A stretch of DNA of 52,121 nucleotides from Dimorphilus gyrociliatus. Lineage: Eukaryota; Annelida; Polychaeta; Dinophilidae. A program made the position numbers and the translations under genes. The stretch lies in assembly GCA_904063045.1 (NCBI GenBank), contig CAJFCJ010000060.1, positions 67,228 through 119,348 of the forward strand, given 5' to 3'. Of the stretch, positions 10,285 to 20,386 are shown piece after piece. Position 1 is the first letter of the stretch. Each line of letters starts with the position of its first letter. A model generated the notes under the pieces. The model was given only the letters and a program-made list of their open reading frames with translations. It made no database searches and had not been told where the DNA came from.

Positions 10285-10690
10285 AACGTTCCGTTCACAT
10301 TACATGATATGAGTGAATGTGTGTTAGTGTGCGAGTGTCAGTGTCTGAGCGTCACTTAAGAAGGGAGTTTGACTTACCCCAGAGTCGGGACAGTCCAACT
10401 TGATGTTATGCCACATCGTTGATAACGACGTGGCATGAACGTGGCATGAATGTGGCAATACAGATGAGCACAGTCAAACACCCAATTAAGTGACACTAAC
10501 AAAGTATAAAAGGGAGTGAATGTAATAGAACGGTGTGAGAGACCAAAAGAATATCAAATAAAATTTATACGAAATTCTTAGGAATTTCGTGCTATAAGCG
10601 AAAAACAAAATCTTATAAAGTATTCATTGATCAATGGAAGAAGTTTCTCAGAAATTCCTATAATATTTTATCAGAATACAATTGTATACA
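10285..10690 (+). repeat. Probable solo LTR or MITE with TATA box and strong palindromes
   Basis: A block with composition unlike its surroundings. It has CCGTTCACATTAC near 10290 and an inverted partner (GTAATAGAACGG, about 10521-10532). A near-perfect hairpin at 10408-10436 has arms ATGCCAC and GTGGCAT. There are tandem GTGGCATGAA units, TATAAAAGG at about 10506, AATAAA at about 10557, and a perfect hairpin at 10569-10590 (arms ACGAAATTC/GAATTTCGT). A TATA box followed within about 50 nt by a polyadenylation signal is LTR-like, while the inverted ends suggest a DNA element. Exact termini are undetermined. Confidence 0.4.
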
Positions 10691-11585
10691 ATTTATATAG
10701 ACATTATTGTTGTTTTACCTTAGTTTTTCAATAAATTGACAAAATGTCTGGCTTTTGTCATCAGAATGAGGTCACAAATATATATAGATGAATAAACACA
10801 ACTAATTTTTACAATATGATTATTGCAATACTCATTTTATCCAATAAAACCACAAATTCGATAAATTTTAACTGCGCGACTGCTTCCATACTTTTGAGAT
10901 GTCGTTAAATGGCGTCACTTTCAGTAAAATTCTATTGCATATTTATTGGGACGAGTTTAAGCTTCTTAATATTGAATTAAAACTTTAAAAATGAATTTAA
11001 AAACTTAAAGACAACAGTATAACACCATCCTCAATAACATTTGGCTAAACATAGATTTCGATCTCATCCCCAGATAAGACATTTTGCAGTAATAAAAAAT
11101 TTTTGTTCTATAATTCTTCCAGGAAATTGGATATTGAATTTTGCTTCTCCATTTGTTTTTGGGGCATTTCCTTCTGCTGAAGTATTTACCAAATCACCAA
11201 AATTACTTAAACAAGTAGAACCTTTTCTAGTTGCATTCAAGATCTTTAAATTTAAAACATTGACAATTTTGTGCTATACAAATTATTTACACTACTTGAT
11301 ATCTATAGCTGCTGTCAGCACAAGACTTATCTTTTAATATCAACACCTCTTTCTTTATGCGTTTCAAAATGGCGACTACTTGCTTGTTTACAACTAGAAA
11401 CTCATTTACTCAATACATAGGACATATCGGAGTTGATATTTTACTTTGATATATAATTGATGAAACAAAAAATTTCCGCATACCAATACTTTTATTCCAA
11501 CCTTTAGCAAGCCAATAGTTTCAGTTTAAAATATGTTAGAAAGCTTATATAATCTAATATTTAAAATGTATATTATCATATCACT
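10691..11585. other. Gene-free spacer
   Basis: AT-rich DNA with no splice-consistent exon. A 98-codon open stretch on the plus strand (11041-11337) has no recognisable motif and low-complexity composition, and I do not support it as a gene. Confidence 0.5.
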
Positions 11586-12274
11586 TTAGATAACCAACTT
11601 TATGATTAATCCAAAAATGAAGAAAATGGTTGTCAGTTCAAGATGATTTTTAGATGCTCCACTCTTGCCTTGAGATAATAAATCACAGATTGTAGATATA
11701 TTTTAAAAAAAAATTACTTTACTTACAATATTTATTGATTTCATTTTGAGCTGAGCTGAGATTAGGAACTGGGCAGTCTTTAGATTTTGCTGCTTTTAGA
11801 CATTTAAAATATTCAGTATAAAAGTTGCAAGATTGTACATCTGTTAGAGTAGATCCGATCAGTTTATTTTCCAGTTGATTGACACATTTTGTAATTTTAT
11901 CAGCACATTCAAGTACAGATCTTTTTTCCACAGACCAACAAAATGGTGTAAATACTGAATAAAATTTAAAGAATATTTTGAATTAAACCTAAGGGATACC
12001 GGATGTGGTAGAAAACGGCCATAAATCTATGGTTTTACCCTAACCCTAACCCAGCCCTTGTTTTTGCCTAACCTTTTTGAATACCCCTAACCCTTAGATG
12101 GGACCCTCCTAAGAACATATCAACAGTTATCTTATTCCTCCTAACCATTTCCCAGGCTGAAATCTAACTTTCAAATATTTCATTTATGGCTGTTTTCGAC
12201 CGGTTCCAGGGATACCATAGCATTATCTACAAAACTTTTAACTTACCCAACAACACAATGATGTACTTGTTCAT
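11586..12274 (-). CDS. Small secreted Cys-rich GPI-anchored protein (3 exons, 112 aa)
   Basis: Model: exons 12247-12274, 11727-11954 and 11586-11668, exactly 339 nt. Exon 1 plus the start of exon 2 encode a signal peptide (MNKYIIVLLVFTPFCWS). The mature part has seven cysteines over about 70 residues, including LECADKITKC, SCNFYTEYFKCL and KDCPV, and ends NKYC. Exon 3 supplies SGASKNH and then a hydrophobic tail (TTIFFIFGLIIKLVI), typical of GPI attachment. Intron 1 (292 nt, long for this locus) holds a 207-bp MITE with intact target duplications. The family is unknown; the cysteine layout resembles small surface proteins of invertebrates without a named fold. Confidence 0.7.
12001..12207 (-). 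mobile_element. MITE family A, copy 1 (207 bp, 9-bp TSD AGGGATACC)
   Basis: Flanked by perfect direct repeats AGGGATACC at 11992-12000 and 12208-12216. The ends are about 26-bp imperfect inverted repeats sharing GGT-x-GAAAAC-x-GCCATAAAT. The interior includes CCCTAACCCTAACCC. It lies within intron 1 of the small GPI-protein gene, in reverse orientation to the copy at 19.5 kb. Nine-base target duplications point to Mutator-type transposition. Confidence 0.85.
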
Positions 12275-12975
12275 TCTTGGCTCAAAATCGAAAATATTCT
12301 TCACTTTTTCAGTAATGTTGAGCTATTTATACAAAAATCTTGGTGAAATATCATCAGGGAATAATTTAAAATTGTATTGATATGAAAATATATTTTAATG
12401 ATGTACAGAAATATTTCAAAACATTATTCATATAAATATCCCTTTGTTACATTTGAAAGCATTTAATGCGTGAAGAGATATTTTGACTCATCCATTCCAT
12501 TGTAGTACTTTTTTGAATGTGTCCGTTGGGTTTTCCCAATAAACTATATTTGAAAACTGAAAGAAAAAAGTCCCAACTTGAGCATCTTAACAAATTTCTC
12601 TAGAATTTTACATCATTTTGTTTATTAATAGCTAATATTCATCGATAGATGGCATCACCTAATAATCTATTCAAAATGTTCTATTGTATGGCATATGAAA
12701 AAAAAATTTGAAGACTTGCCAAAATCTGGTCACTCAAACATGGCTGTAACGCATTAAAAACAGAGAAGTAATCAACAGGGTCATCGGGGAGGATTGGACT
12801 ATTTCTCATAATAAAAAACAAAGAGTATGAATCATTCCAATTGTACCTAACATGCCACACCATCTGTTCAACTAATCGTTCTATCAACTCTTTCGATTGC
12901 ATAGTTTATTCCTTGGGAGGGTACAATTTCACTCAGGTATGTTTTCACCTTGTACCAAAAGAATATCCTGTCGGC
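12275..12975. other. Spacer with an unidentified ORF beside the LTR
   Basis: A 73-codon frame on the minus strand (12681-12902, MQSKELIERLVEQMVWHVRY...) starts about 75 nt downstream of the 3' end of the LTR at 12976. It could be the beginning of that element's internal coding region or a host gene fragment. It does not resemble the gag frame next to the 27.5-kb LTR. No other feature is supported. Confidence 0.35.
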
Positions 12976-13621
12976 TGCGCCAAATTTGTACTGCTCTTGC
13001 TGGCAAAATCTATGCGTTTGCAAGTTATAACAATACTGGTTCTACTCGAACCTTTAAACAAATGTTTAAATTAAAATGGTTTATTCGCAATAATAATACT
13101 TAAGCAAGTAACAATATGAGAGTTCAATAGCAGAGTAGATAGTTTGTAATAGCAGGTTGCCAAATTACCAAACTGTCTTCCAATGTTGAGGAGTAGATGG
13201 ATGGTTCCAGTGGAGGTTGTTTCCAGATGATTTTCCCAGGTCCTTGGGTCCAGATGGAAGCTGCATGCCAAATGAGAATAATGAGGATTTATATACTTTG
13301 AGGTTTGTCTCTGACATCCAATCATCACTTTACAGTTGCCAAAATGTGTAGTTCATATTTATCTTTAGTAACAGGATGTTACAAGGTTCAACATTTAGGA
13401 AGGTTAATTGAATTATAACTTGGCCACACCCTAGGCAAGTTAATTAAATTATAACTTGGCCAAACCTTTATTGGTAATTAAAGATGAACCTTCAAGCTGA
13501 CTAATCAGACTTATGTTTGGCCAATGTTATAGCATTTTCTTGCGTAGGTTTTAAGATGTACATGTATATGTTGCATAAAATAATAGAGTTCAAGCATGTA
13601 AAATATAACCAAAGTTGTACA
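12976..13621 (-). mobile_element. LTR (solo or 5' LTR) of a retrotransposon, with promoter signals
   Basis: On the minus strand it begins TGTACAACTTTGG and ends GGCGCA, a TG...CA boundary, and is homologous along its length to 27481-27952. It contains a TATA box (TATATAAA, about 13289-13296) and AATAAA near 13078-13086. The 27-kb copy lacks about 130 nt present here (13203-13330), including the TATA box. A tandem duplication of about 30-35 nt containing AATTATAACTTGGCCA is also specific to this copy. The region just after the LTR (GACAGGATATTCTTTTGG) is homologous in the other copy and may contain the primer-binding site. Confidence 0.75.
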
Positions 13622-13911
13622 ACCTGTTATTCTATTTCTATAGGCTTAAGTTAATTGGGATCCAATCTTTAAACTTTAGACTTTAATATTGCTATATCTA
13701 ATTGACTAGTTTAGAAACAACACTTTTTGCTTATTTCACTTTTCTTCATAGTGTTTAAAGTTTTAAGAATTAGCAGATATACATCTCAGAATATAGTTGA
13801 AATTTGAATATTTATCATAAAATTCAAATAATAAACTATTTTTATGGAAATTTAAAGTTCTCTGTGTGTTTAAGGAATTGTTGACTCATCTCTTCCTCCC
13901 AAATATTTTCA

Positions 13912-14062
13912 GGTGTTTTATTGATTCATTTCTACCCAAATTACAACTATTAAGACTATTTGTGGACAAATTTAAAAGGTTCTATTTGTTCGAGTACTTT
14001 GGTAAACTGGTAAATGATTGGAAAGGATGAATACTGTTGTTACAAACTAGAAATTCCTGTAT
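13912..14062 (+). mobile_element. MITE family B, copy 3
   Basis: Starts with GGTGTTTTATTGATTCATTT, the reverse complement of the right end of copy 1 (590-620), which defines the terminal inverted repeat. The core is closely related to copy 1 and contains the frame ATGATTGGAAAGGATGAATA with the DEY-x(5)-EIP peptide pattern. The right terminal repeat is not recognisable. Confidence 0.55.
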
Positions 14063-14076
14063 TACTATACAAAAAA

Positions 14077-14145
14077 GTACACCGTATCTAGCTGAAACCA
14101 TACACATGTGAATGAAACTGTACCAAAGTGAAACCGTACCTATTG
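14077..14145 (+). repeat. Diverged GGTTAAACCGTACCC iterons (MULE-like terminal repeat relic)
   Basis: Three imperfect units (TGAAACCATAC, TGAAACTGTACC, TGAAACCGTACC) match the iterated terminal repeat of the element at 31.0-31.8 kb. It is probably one end of a decayed relative. Confidence 0.45.
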
Positions 14146-15126
14146 TGAGCAAAAAATGATATGGAATTGATTAATATGTCATATGATACAATATATATTT
14201 TAGTGCTAAAAATAAACACGAATTTACAACAAACAACCCATCACTCATATAAAGGAATGTTTCAGATATTAAATAGAAATGATCCACTTCAAGCTAGTGG
14301 AAGGAATGACTAATCAAGTTCTGAATTAGAGTCATATCTTCTAGCATTCAAATCGAATGAATCCTTGCCTGCAGTTTTTGCTTTCAAAGTTCACGACAAT
14401 TCACAATGTACAGCAAAAACAGTAATAGATAATGGAAAGCCTGAGATGGCATTTAGAATAGGTTTGGTAAAGTTAAATATAAGATATACTTGCAGAATGA
14501 GACATAGAGAATGTGTTGAACAATATACAGTATATGGCTTTCTCTACCAGTTGAAACATAAGGCTATAAACTTTGATTAACCCTATTTAGACAATAATTT
14601 TCTTTTTAATTAATTAGTTGATGACCACCAACCGTCTCACTCATAGCGTCTAATAGAATATCAAACAACTTAAGTCGATTTATTGATTATGTGCAAAAAA
14701 AAGGCTTTATTCTAAATAATCAATATTTTAAACGCATCACAATACATTTTGCAAAGAACAAAAATAAGTTAATTGATGTTCATCAGAAGATATGGGAATG
14801 AAAAAACTCGTCCTCTCTTCTATATCAGGTGGATAAGGTATCTTTTCTTGATTTTTTTTACAGGATTTACATAACTGTCATTGGTTTCTGGCTTAAGTAA
14901 ACAAACACGTTTAAAATCAATATACCAAACCCCAAAAAATGGGGATGAGTTTTCCCCTACTCAAAAGATATTTCACATATATTAGAACTCTATTAGTTGC
15001 TACTTTATTTCAATGCACTCAAAGGATAAAATAAAATTAATGAAGAGGGAAAATGATGATTGTTTAATGAGGAGAGTAGACTGCAGTGGCTATTTACTTT
15101 CTCACAGGTTCAATGTCTGAGATTTT
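14146..15126. other. Spacer with an unidentified broken frame
   Basis: A plus-strand frame from the ATG at 14257 to TAA at 14578-14580 is open for about 107 codons except for one TAA at codon 19. The peptide includes VFAFKVHDNSQCTAKTVIDN and CRMRHRECVEQY. I do not recognise it. It may be a degraded gene or transposon fragment. The rest holds nothing supportable. Confidence 0.3.
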
Positions 15127-16014
15127 TTAACCAATTGTACTTATACTTGAATTTTGAATTTTGTCTCCACCTAAATATTTACAGAATAAACTTTTAACTA
15201 TTTTAAAGAATTGTTTATGAAAAATTAAATATACAAAACAATTTGTTGAGTTATTAATAAAATAAAGTCGTTGTTGAATTAGATCAGCGTCTACTTTCAT
15301 CAAAACTTTCACCTGTAAAGGTAGCCATGTAACAAAAAAAATACTAGCTGTACAAAACAACATTAAAGCACATCTAATTTGAGTAGATTTATTATTTTCG
15401 CAGTTTCCTTTAGGATTTTTATGTCTTTTTCGTAAAGCTATAAAGATACTAGTATACATCAATAATACCAATATAAAGAATAGCAATTGAAGGCAAACTA
15501 TTAAGATAATTCCAGTTGGAATTATTGAAAAATCTTTTCTAATACATCGAAATTTTGGATTATCTGTTGAAATGGTTACACTTGTAAAAGTAATTGATTG
15601 ATATATGGGAAATGCTAAAGAACATGATGCAAACATATAGTGTAAACAATAAATTAATTTTGAAGATAGTATATGAGGTTTAAAAACAGATAACCATCTT
15701 TCAAATGCTAATAAAACATTCAAAATGAATGAATGAAGTACAAAAATATTTATAAAATAACAATGTATCTGACAAATTAATAAACTATGTGTTCCATATA
15801 CATTTAAAAATGTTGATATTGGTAGAACAATCCCACAAAATACAGTATCTACAATAGCCAATATTCTCACAAAAAAGTTTGTCAATGTTCTTTTATTACT
15901 TTTAAAAGGAAAATATAGTAGGATAATAATATTTGAAAATGTGCCAATAACTGAACAAGGTATTGTAAATATTAAAATCCATTTTGAAGTATTATCCATT
16001 TTTCTACAGTTCAA
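15127..16014 (-). CDS. Rhodopsin-family (class A) GPCR, intronless
   Basis: A single 295-codon frame encodes seven hydrophobic segments. Landmarks: TM1 ends GTFSNIIILLY (the N of TM1 present). TM2 contains ILAIVDTVFC. TM3 ends LLAFERWLSVFKP (ERW in place of DRY). TM6 contains FFVTWLPLQV (W-x-P). TM7 is NSTNCFVYLIF, where the usual NPxxY has become NSTNCFVY. A cysteine opens TM3 (LICQIHC) and another lies in extracellular loop 2 (FRCIRKD), allowing the conserved disulfide. The N terminus and tail are short, as in peptide or orphan receptors of invertebrates. The true start could be either of two early methionines. Ligand unknown. Confidence 0.75.
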   Translation of the reverse strand: MNCRKMDNTSKWILIFTIPCSVIGTFSNIIILLYFPFKSNKRTLTNFFVRILAIVDTVFCGIVLPISTFLNVYGTHSLLICQIHCYFINIFVLHSFILNVLLAFERWLSVFKPHILSSKLIYCLHYMFASCSLAFPIYQSITFTSVTISTDNPKFRCIRKDFSIIPTGIILIVCLQLLFFILVLLMYTSIFIALRKRHKNPKGNCENNKSTQIRCALMLFCTASIFFVTWLPLQVKVLMKVDADLIQQRLYFINNSTNCFVYLIFHKQFFKIVKSLFCKYLGGDKIQNSSISTIG

Positions 16015-16369
16015 TTTTTAAAAGTATTTGAAAAGGAGACAATATTTTTTATTATGTTATGTTTTATGTTAGAGACTAACCTATAAAGTAACTTATATAT
16101 ATATATATATCAAAGGAGCCATCTAGTGGAGAAATATACAGAAATTAATTGACAATTTTGTATTATTGTAATTAGAAATATGATAATATATTTGCTTATG
16201 TTTTATATTTCTCTCTCTCTCTTTCTCTTTGCCTCTCATTAGAGAACATATCGTCAAAATGAAACAAAACCAAAATGAGACGAAAGAATAAACAAATTGT
16301 CCAGAAACTAGTTATTATCAAATAAGCTCTGCTTAAAATCTTTGAAATATTTTTTAAATAATCAAAAAG
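16015..16369. other. Spacer with microsatellites
   Basis: Contains (AT)n at about 16097-16111 and a CT-rich tract at about 16210-16230. No gene is supported. Confidence 0.5.
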
Positions 16370-17441
16370 CATACAGTGCTAAAACAAATGTTTCGTACAA
16401 CCGACTTTTTTTTATAAGGGCTATTTTAAAGGGTAATCAATGGGATTTTTTTTTTTAAATTGACTACTGTGTAGGAAATTTTGTCTAGTTTTATTAGAAA
16501 TTTTCAGATGCTTTCTACCTCCTCTAGTTTACGAGCTATTTACATATTTTGGTGAGCATGTATAAGCCAGTACGAATTTTTTTTGGAAAAGTCAAGTCTA
16601 TTTTCCGTACACTCACTATATTTTGTATATTTGTTAATTTTTAATTAAATGCACATTTACAAAATTTTGATACTTTAGCTTCAAGCCATTTTTTGCAATG
16701 CATTCCAGTCCCCTCTTCAGCAATGAGTTGTGAAGGGCGATTAAGTCCTTTTTCCTTTTCTTATTCATTATTTCTACTTTTTCTTGAATGCACCTCCATA
16801 AATTTTCCTTTTTGCTAAACTGTGGCCCATCATACACCATATTCTTCAGCATATGCCATACATTCTCTATGGGAGAGAGATCTGGGGAGTAAGCTGGCCA
16901 TGGTAAGACTGTGCACTTTTCAGTCTTAAAATACTTTTGCACACTTTTTGCCTTGTGGCAAGGAGCATTGTCCTGTTGGAAAATGAAACCCTTCCTATAT
17001 CGTTTTTTAGGAATGGCATGAGCTCTTTTTTCAAAAGAGAGAGGTACCATGCCTTTGTGCATTTTTTTTCAATTCTAGAAATGTTCACAAAACCATCTGG
17101 CCCCATACATCCCCAGATCATGACTCCTCCACCACCCATTGAATGTTTATTTCTCATATTTTCCCTTTCTGGATTAAACTGCCAGGTTTGGAAGTTATCT
17201 GACCCATCCAAACTGAATCTGCATTCATCAGATATGATCACATAATCCAGATTTACTTTCTTTTCAAGCCATCCTCTATAAATTTCGGCCTCCCAACACC
17301 ACCACTCTTCTTGTAATTCAGTTTTATAATATATTGTATGGAAGATTTTGGAATGTTGAAAATCTCTGAGAGCTGCCCATATGATAAGCCTTCTTGGTGC
17401 TTTTGTTTTATTAAAGTTCTTATTTCTTGACTGAAAGCCAT
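16370..17441 (-). mobile_element. Tc1-like (DD34E) DNA transposon relic
   Basis: The transposase is broken into three pieces on the minus strand. The first is an N-terminal helix-turn-helix (17253-17441, with LSYGQLSEIFNIPKSSIQYI and then GRPK). The middle part carries the first catalytic Asp (VIISDECRFSL, about 17200-17260). The third carries the second Asp (FIFQQDNAPCH) and the Glu (SPDLSPIENVW). The second Asp and the Glu are separated by 34 residues, the Tc1 spacing. About 50-60 residues between GRPK and the first catalytic region are missing, and a one-base frameshift lies near 17010-17025. TACAGTGC at 16374 resembles a Tc1 terminus; the opposite terminus was not found. Non-functional. 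Confidence 0.85.
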
Positions 17442-17565
17442 TTTAAAAATGTTCTTTTCACACTAGCCTATTAATATTATACCTTCCTATCATATTAATT
17501 GAGTACTTGTTATAAACTACTCATGGATCATATTTTATAAGGGGTGTATTTTATAACAAACCAAG

Positions 17566-17922
17566 TGTAATTTTGGATATTCTTTAAACACTGGATCATG
17601 CATTAAGTGTCCAATAGCTTACTGTCAATCCTGTGAATATCGCACAACTTGTGCAACCTGTACAACTGGTTTAAATATAACAGATTTCAATACAAAATGT
17701 AAAGGTATGTAGAAATTTTCATTTTTTTATAGCTTGTACAGCTTTCTTTGTCTTTTTTAAAACTTTATAGGCGAGTGTTTGTTCTGTAATGAAAACAGAG
17801 AAAAGTGTGGAGCTGAAATAAAATCTAAAGACTCAAAGAAGACAATAGAATGCCTTCAAGGTAGTTGCTGGGCTTATAGAACAGAAATTAACGGAAGTGA
17901 GAAAAATGCAGAGTCAGTACTA
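17566..17922 (+). pseudogene. Cysteine-rich surface-protein exons beside the Tc1 insertion
   Basis: Two exons are visible. The first (about 17566-17704) encodes CNFGYSLNTGSCIKCP, then CQSCEYRTTCATCTTGL, a growth-factor-receptor/furin-like cysteine repeat. A 66-nt GT-AG intron (17705-17770) joins it in frame to a second exon reading GECLFCNENREKCG and later CLQGSCWAYR, which resembles the first half of a Ly6-like three-finger domain. The frame stops at TAA 17920-17922 without the last cysteines, unless a donor at about 17910 is used. The Tc1 relic ends within about 125 bp upstream, so the 5' part of the gene may have been displaced. Partial or dead gene. Confidence 0.45.
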
Positions 17923-18837
17923 TAAAAGAGTGTTGGAAAAAACTGTAATACATTTGAATAGCCAATGTCTATTCAGTATATATGTTTATTAAACAACCAG
18001 CCATTAAAAACTGTCTACTTAATAATGCAATTAATTGCAAACTCGTAAATTGACCAAGCCATACAGGTACATTAATATTCATATTCACTTCATGAAATAA
18101 ACAACAGAAACTTGTTGAAATATTTTAATCAATTTGAGAATAACATGAGTAAATTATTCATACTTACAGAGAGGAAAATTGTTTAAAGATATAAATTACT
18201 GCTAGGGGGTGGATGTGATTGTATTTATTTAGTACAAAGATAAATACTTGTTTGTCAGTAAAAACAGCATATTTTGGGTGAATGATTGAGAAATGTTGAC
18301 AAACTTGACTATCACAGTAACATAAATATGTGTATTTATCATACATATCCCTTTCTGTAAAATAATCATTTTTAGTGTTAGTTAGTTGACAATTTTGAAT
18401 ATTTCTTTTATTTTAAACTCTGCTATTGGTATTAATATTCCTTTTTGACAAGCAAATTAATTTGACAGCTACTGAGTAAGTTTCTATTTTTCATTAGAAG
18501 AAAGAGTGATGTAACATCAAAAGATTGCATGGCGATAGTCTTAATAGTCTTGTTTATTTTCCAAAGCTAAATGTCAATAGAAGTTATAAAAAAATTATGA
18601 ATTCTTCATAATTTGTTTCTCTTTCTCTCTTTAATAATTGACAGTATTAGGCATACGCAAGGATCACGTGATAATCTTTAAAAAAGAATGATTAATATTA
18701 TTGGACACCGTAAATTTTGATTGGCCAAGTTTTAATTAACGGTTAAAATGTTTTTATATAAGTTTACTATATATATTTTGATGTATTAATTAAATAATAG
18801 CTTTGTTTGCATTGCCCTGTCTGAATCACCTATTATG
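17923..18837. other. Gene-free spacer
   Basis: No splice-consistent exon or repeat copy is supported. A 60-codon minus-strand open stretch (18164-18346) shows no family resemblance. Confidence 0.5.
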
Positions 18838-19322
18838 GGACTAGTAGAAAACGGCCAGAGCTCTGCTTGAAAATGGTCAAAGATCTATTTTCATGTATAA
18901 AATATTTAAAACTGACTGAGAGAGGTAGAAGAATTGAAAGACAATAATTGAGAAAGATAAATATGGAAGGACAGTTGCTCTGTCACTCCTTGCTCCTCTT
19001 CCTCCCTGGACCAAATCATTTTTCAACAAATTTCTTCTTCAGGTAGCTTTTCACTATTAGAGTAGTAAAAATTCTTCTGACAGTTAAAATCCTTCCTTTG
19101 TTAAACATGCAAAAGGAAATATTTGATACTTGAGACAAATTTAAAAATGTTAAAATGACAGAAGCTCAGATTTTAGAAAATTGATTTAAAATATATATTT
19201 CACATTAGATATGTGTCACTTTATTAGTTCAAATAGTTGCTTCTAGTAGCTCAATATTTTTTTAACATATAAATTTATTATTTAAAATATAAAATTACAT
19301 CTTCGGCCATTTTCAATTAGAC
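18838..19322. mobile_element. Possible longer member of the MITE-A/GAAAACGGCC family
   Basis: The left end CTAGTAGAAAACGGCCAGAG and the right end (reverse complement CTAATTGAAAATGGCCGAAG) form an imperfect inverted pair matching the GAAAACGGCC core of MITE family A. The interior of about 440 bp is AT-rich and non-coding. No clear target duplication is visible, so boundaries are tentative. Confidence 0.35.
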
Positions 19323-19543
19323 TCTTTCCTCATTATATTTGAGTGTACACTTCTATTTTATATTTCTTTTATGATTTCATTAGAAAAAAATATTTTGAAG
19401 TCCTTTTTTCACAGATTTCACAGTGAATAATCCAAATTGTTGAATAGGCTCTTATTCATGTAAAGAAATGCAAAGAAAAAGAGGAGAACGAAATTGAAAG
19501 GGTCAGCAATACGTTTCAAAGTGTCTGCAAATGGATTGAAAGG

Positions 19544-19750
19544 GGGACCGGTGGAAAACGGCCATAAATGAAATATTTGAAAGTTGGATTTCAGCCTGGG
19601 AAATGGTTAGGAGGAATAAGATAACTGTTGATATGTTCTTAGGAGGGTCCCATCTAAGGGTTAGGGGTATTCAAAAAGGTTAGGCAAAAACAAGGGCTGG
19701 GTTAGGGTTAGGGTAAAACCATAGATTTATGGCCGTTTTCTACCACATCC
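19544..19750 (+). mobile_element. MITE family A, copy 2 (207 bp, 9-bp TSD ATTGAAAGG)
   Basis: Flanked by perfect direct repeats ATTGAAAGG at 19535-19543 and 19751-19759. Same length (207 bp) and almost the same sequence as the copy at 12001-12207, in the opposite orientation. It includes GGTTAGGGTTAGGG and terminal GAAAACGGCCATAAAT in both ends. The high similarity implies recent activity. Confidence 0.88.
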
Positions 19751-20042
19751 ATTGAAAGGCTTCCAATCAATTTTTATATAATTCTGCATTAAATTAGAAA
19801 AAAGAAAGTATAACTTAAGTATAAATTTTTAGCATGTTTTGCACCTGTTTTCACAAAAAGAGTGTTTTGCTAGTTTTATTGCTCATAGGAAAAACATCAG
19901 GTATGCAAGTTTTTCAATAATTTTCTCTTCTACCTCTAGTTGTTTATCTATTATAGAAGCAAATACAACAGTATTATTAAATTTTCTTTCAGAGAGTTCT
20001 TATCAAAGTTTGTTCTTTACAAGATAATATTAGAATTCAAAA

Positions 20043-20150
20043 ATGATGCCACAATGTTTTTCTTGCAAAAAGACAGAAAAGAAAAAGGGAAAATGCTCTC
20101 TTTGTAAGCATACTACTCATTGAATTTGTCTAAAAATCCTTCACAAACCT
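20043..20150 (+). pseudogene. Second Cys/His zinc-finger relic
   Basis: ATGATGCCACAATG begins MMPQCFSCKK, then KCSLCKHTTH, a TGA, and ICLK. The spacing C-x2-C, C-x2-C-x4-H, x2-C matches the fragment at 5.43 kb, but a stop replaces the residue after His. Probably a decayed copy of the same gene family. The flanking 19760-20386 region shows nothing else. Confidence 0.35.
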
Positions 20151-20386
20151 AACGATAACTCTGTTTTGTTTTTTTAAATGCAAAGATGCTAAAAAAATAT
20201 ATCTAGTATCTAGTAAAAAGATCTTGCCGAGATGTTTCACTTAAAGCAAGGGAAAGTATGACAAAATTAAAATTTTACTACTATTCTCATTGTTCCATTT
20301 GCTTAGGTCAGGGTTAGCCATAAATATCAAATGTATATATTTCTCAACTAAAAGTGTATTGAAATCTAGATGAAGATTTAGATCTT

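Noticed and set aside
16934-17245. Plus-strand ORF opposite the Tc1 element
   Set aside because: Antisense shadow of the transposase frames; no independent motif.
19690-19725. Interstitial telomere array (GGTTAG repeats)
   Set aside because: Only two perfect units, always in the same context inside MITE family A, so it is transposon sequence.
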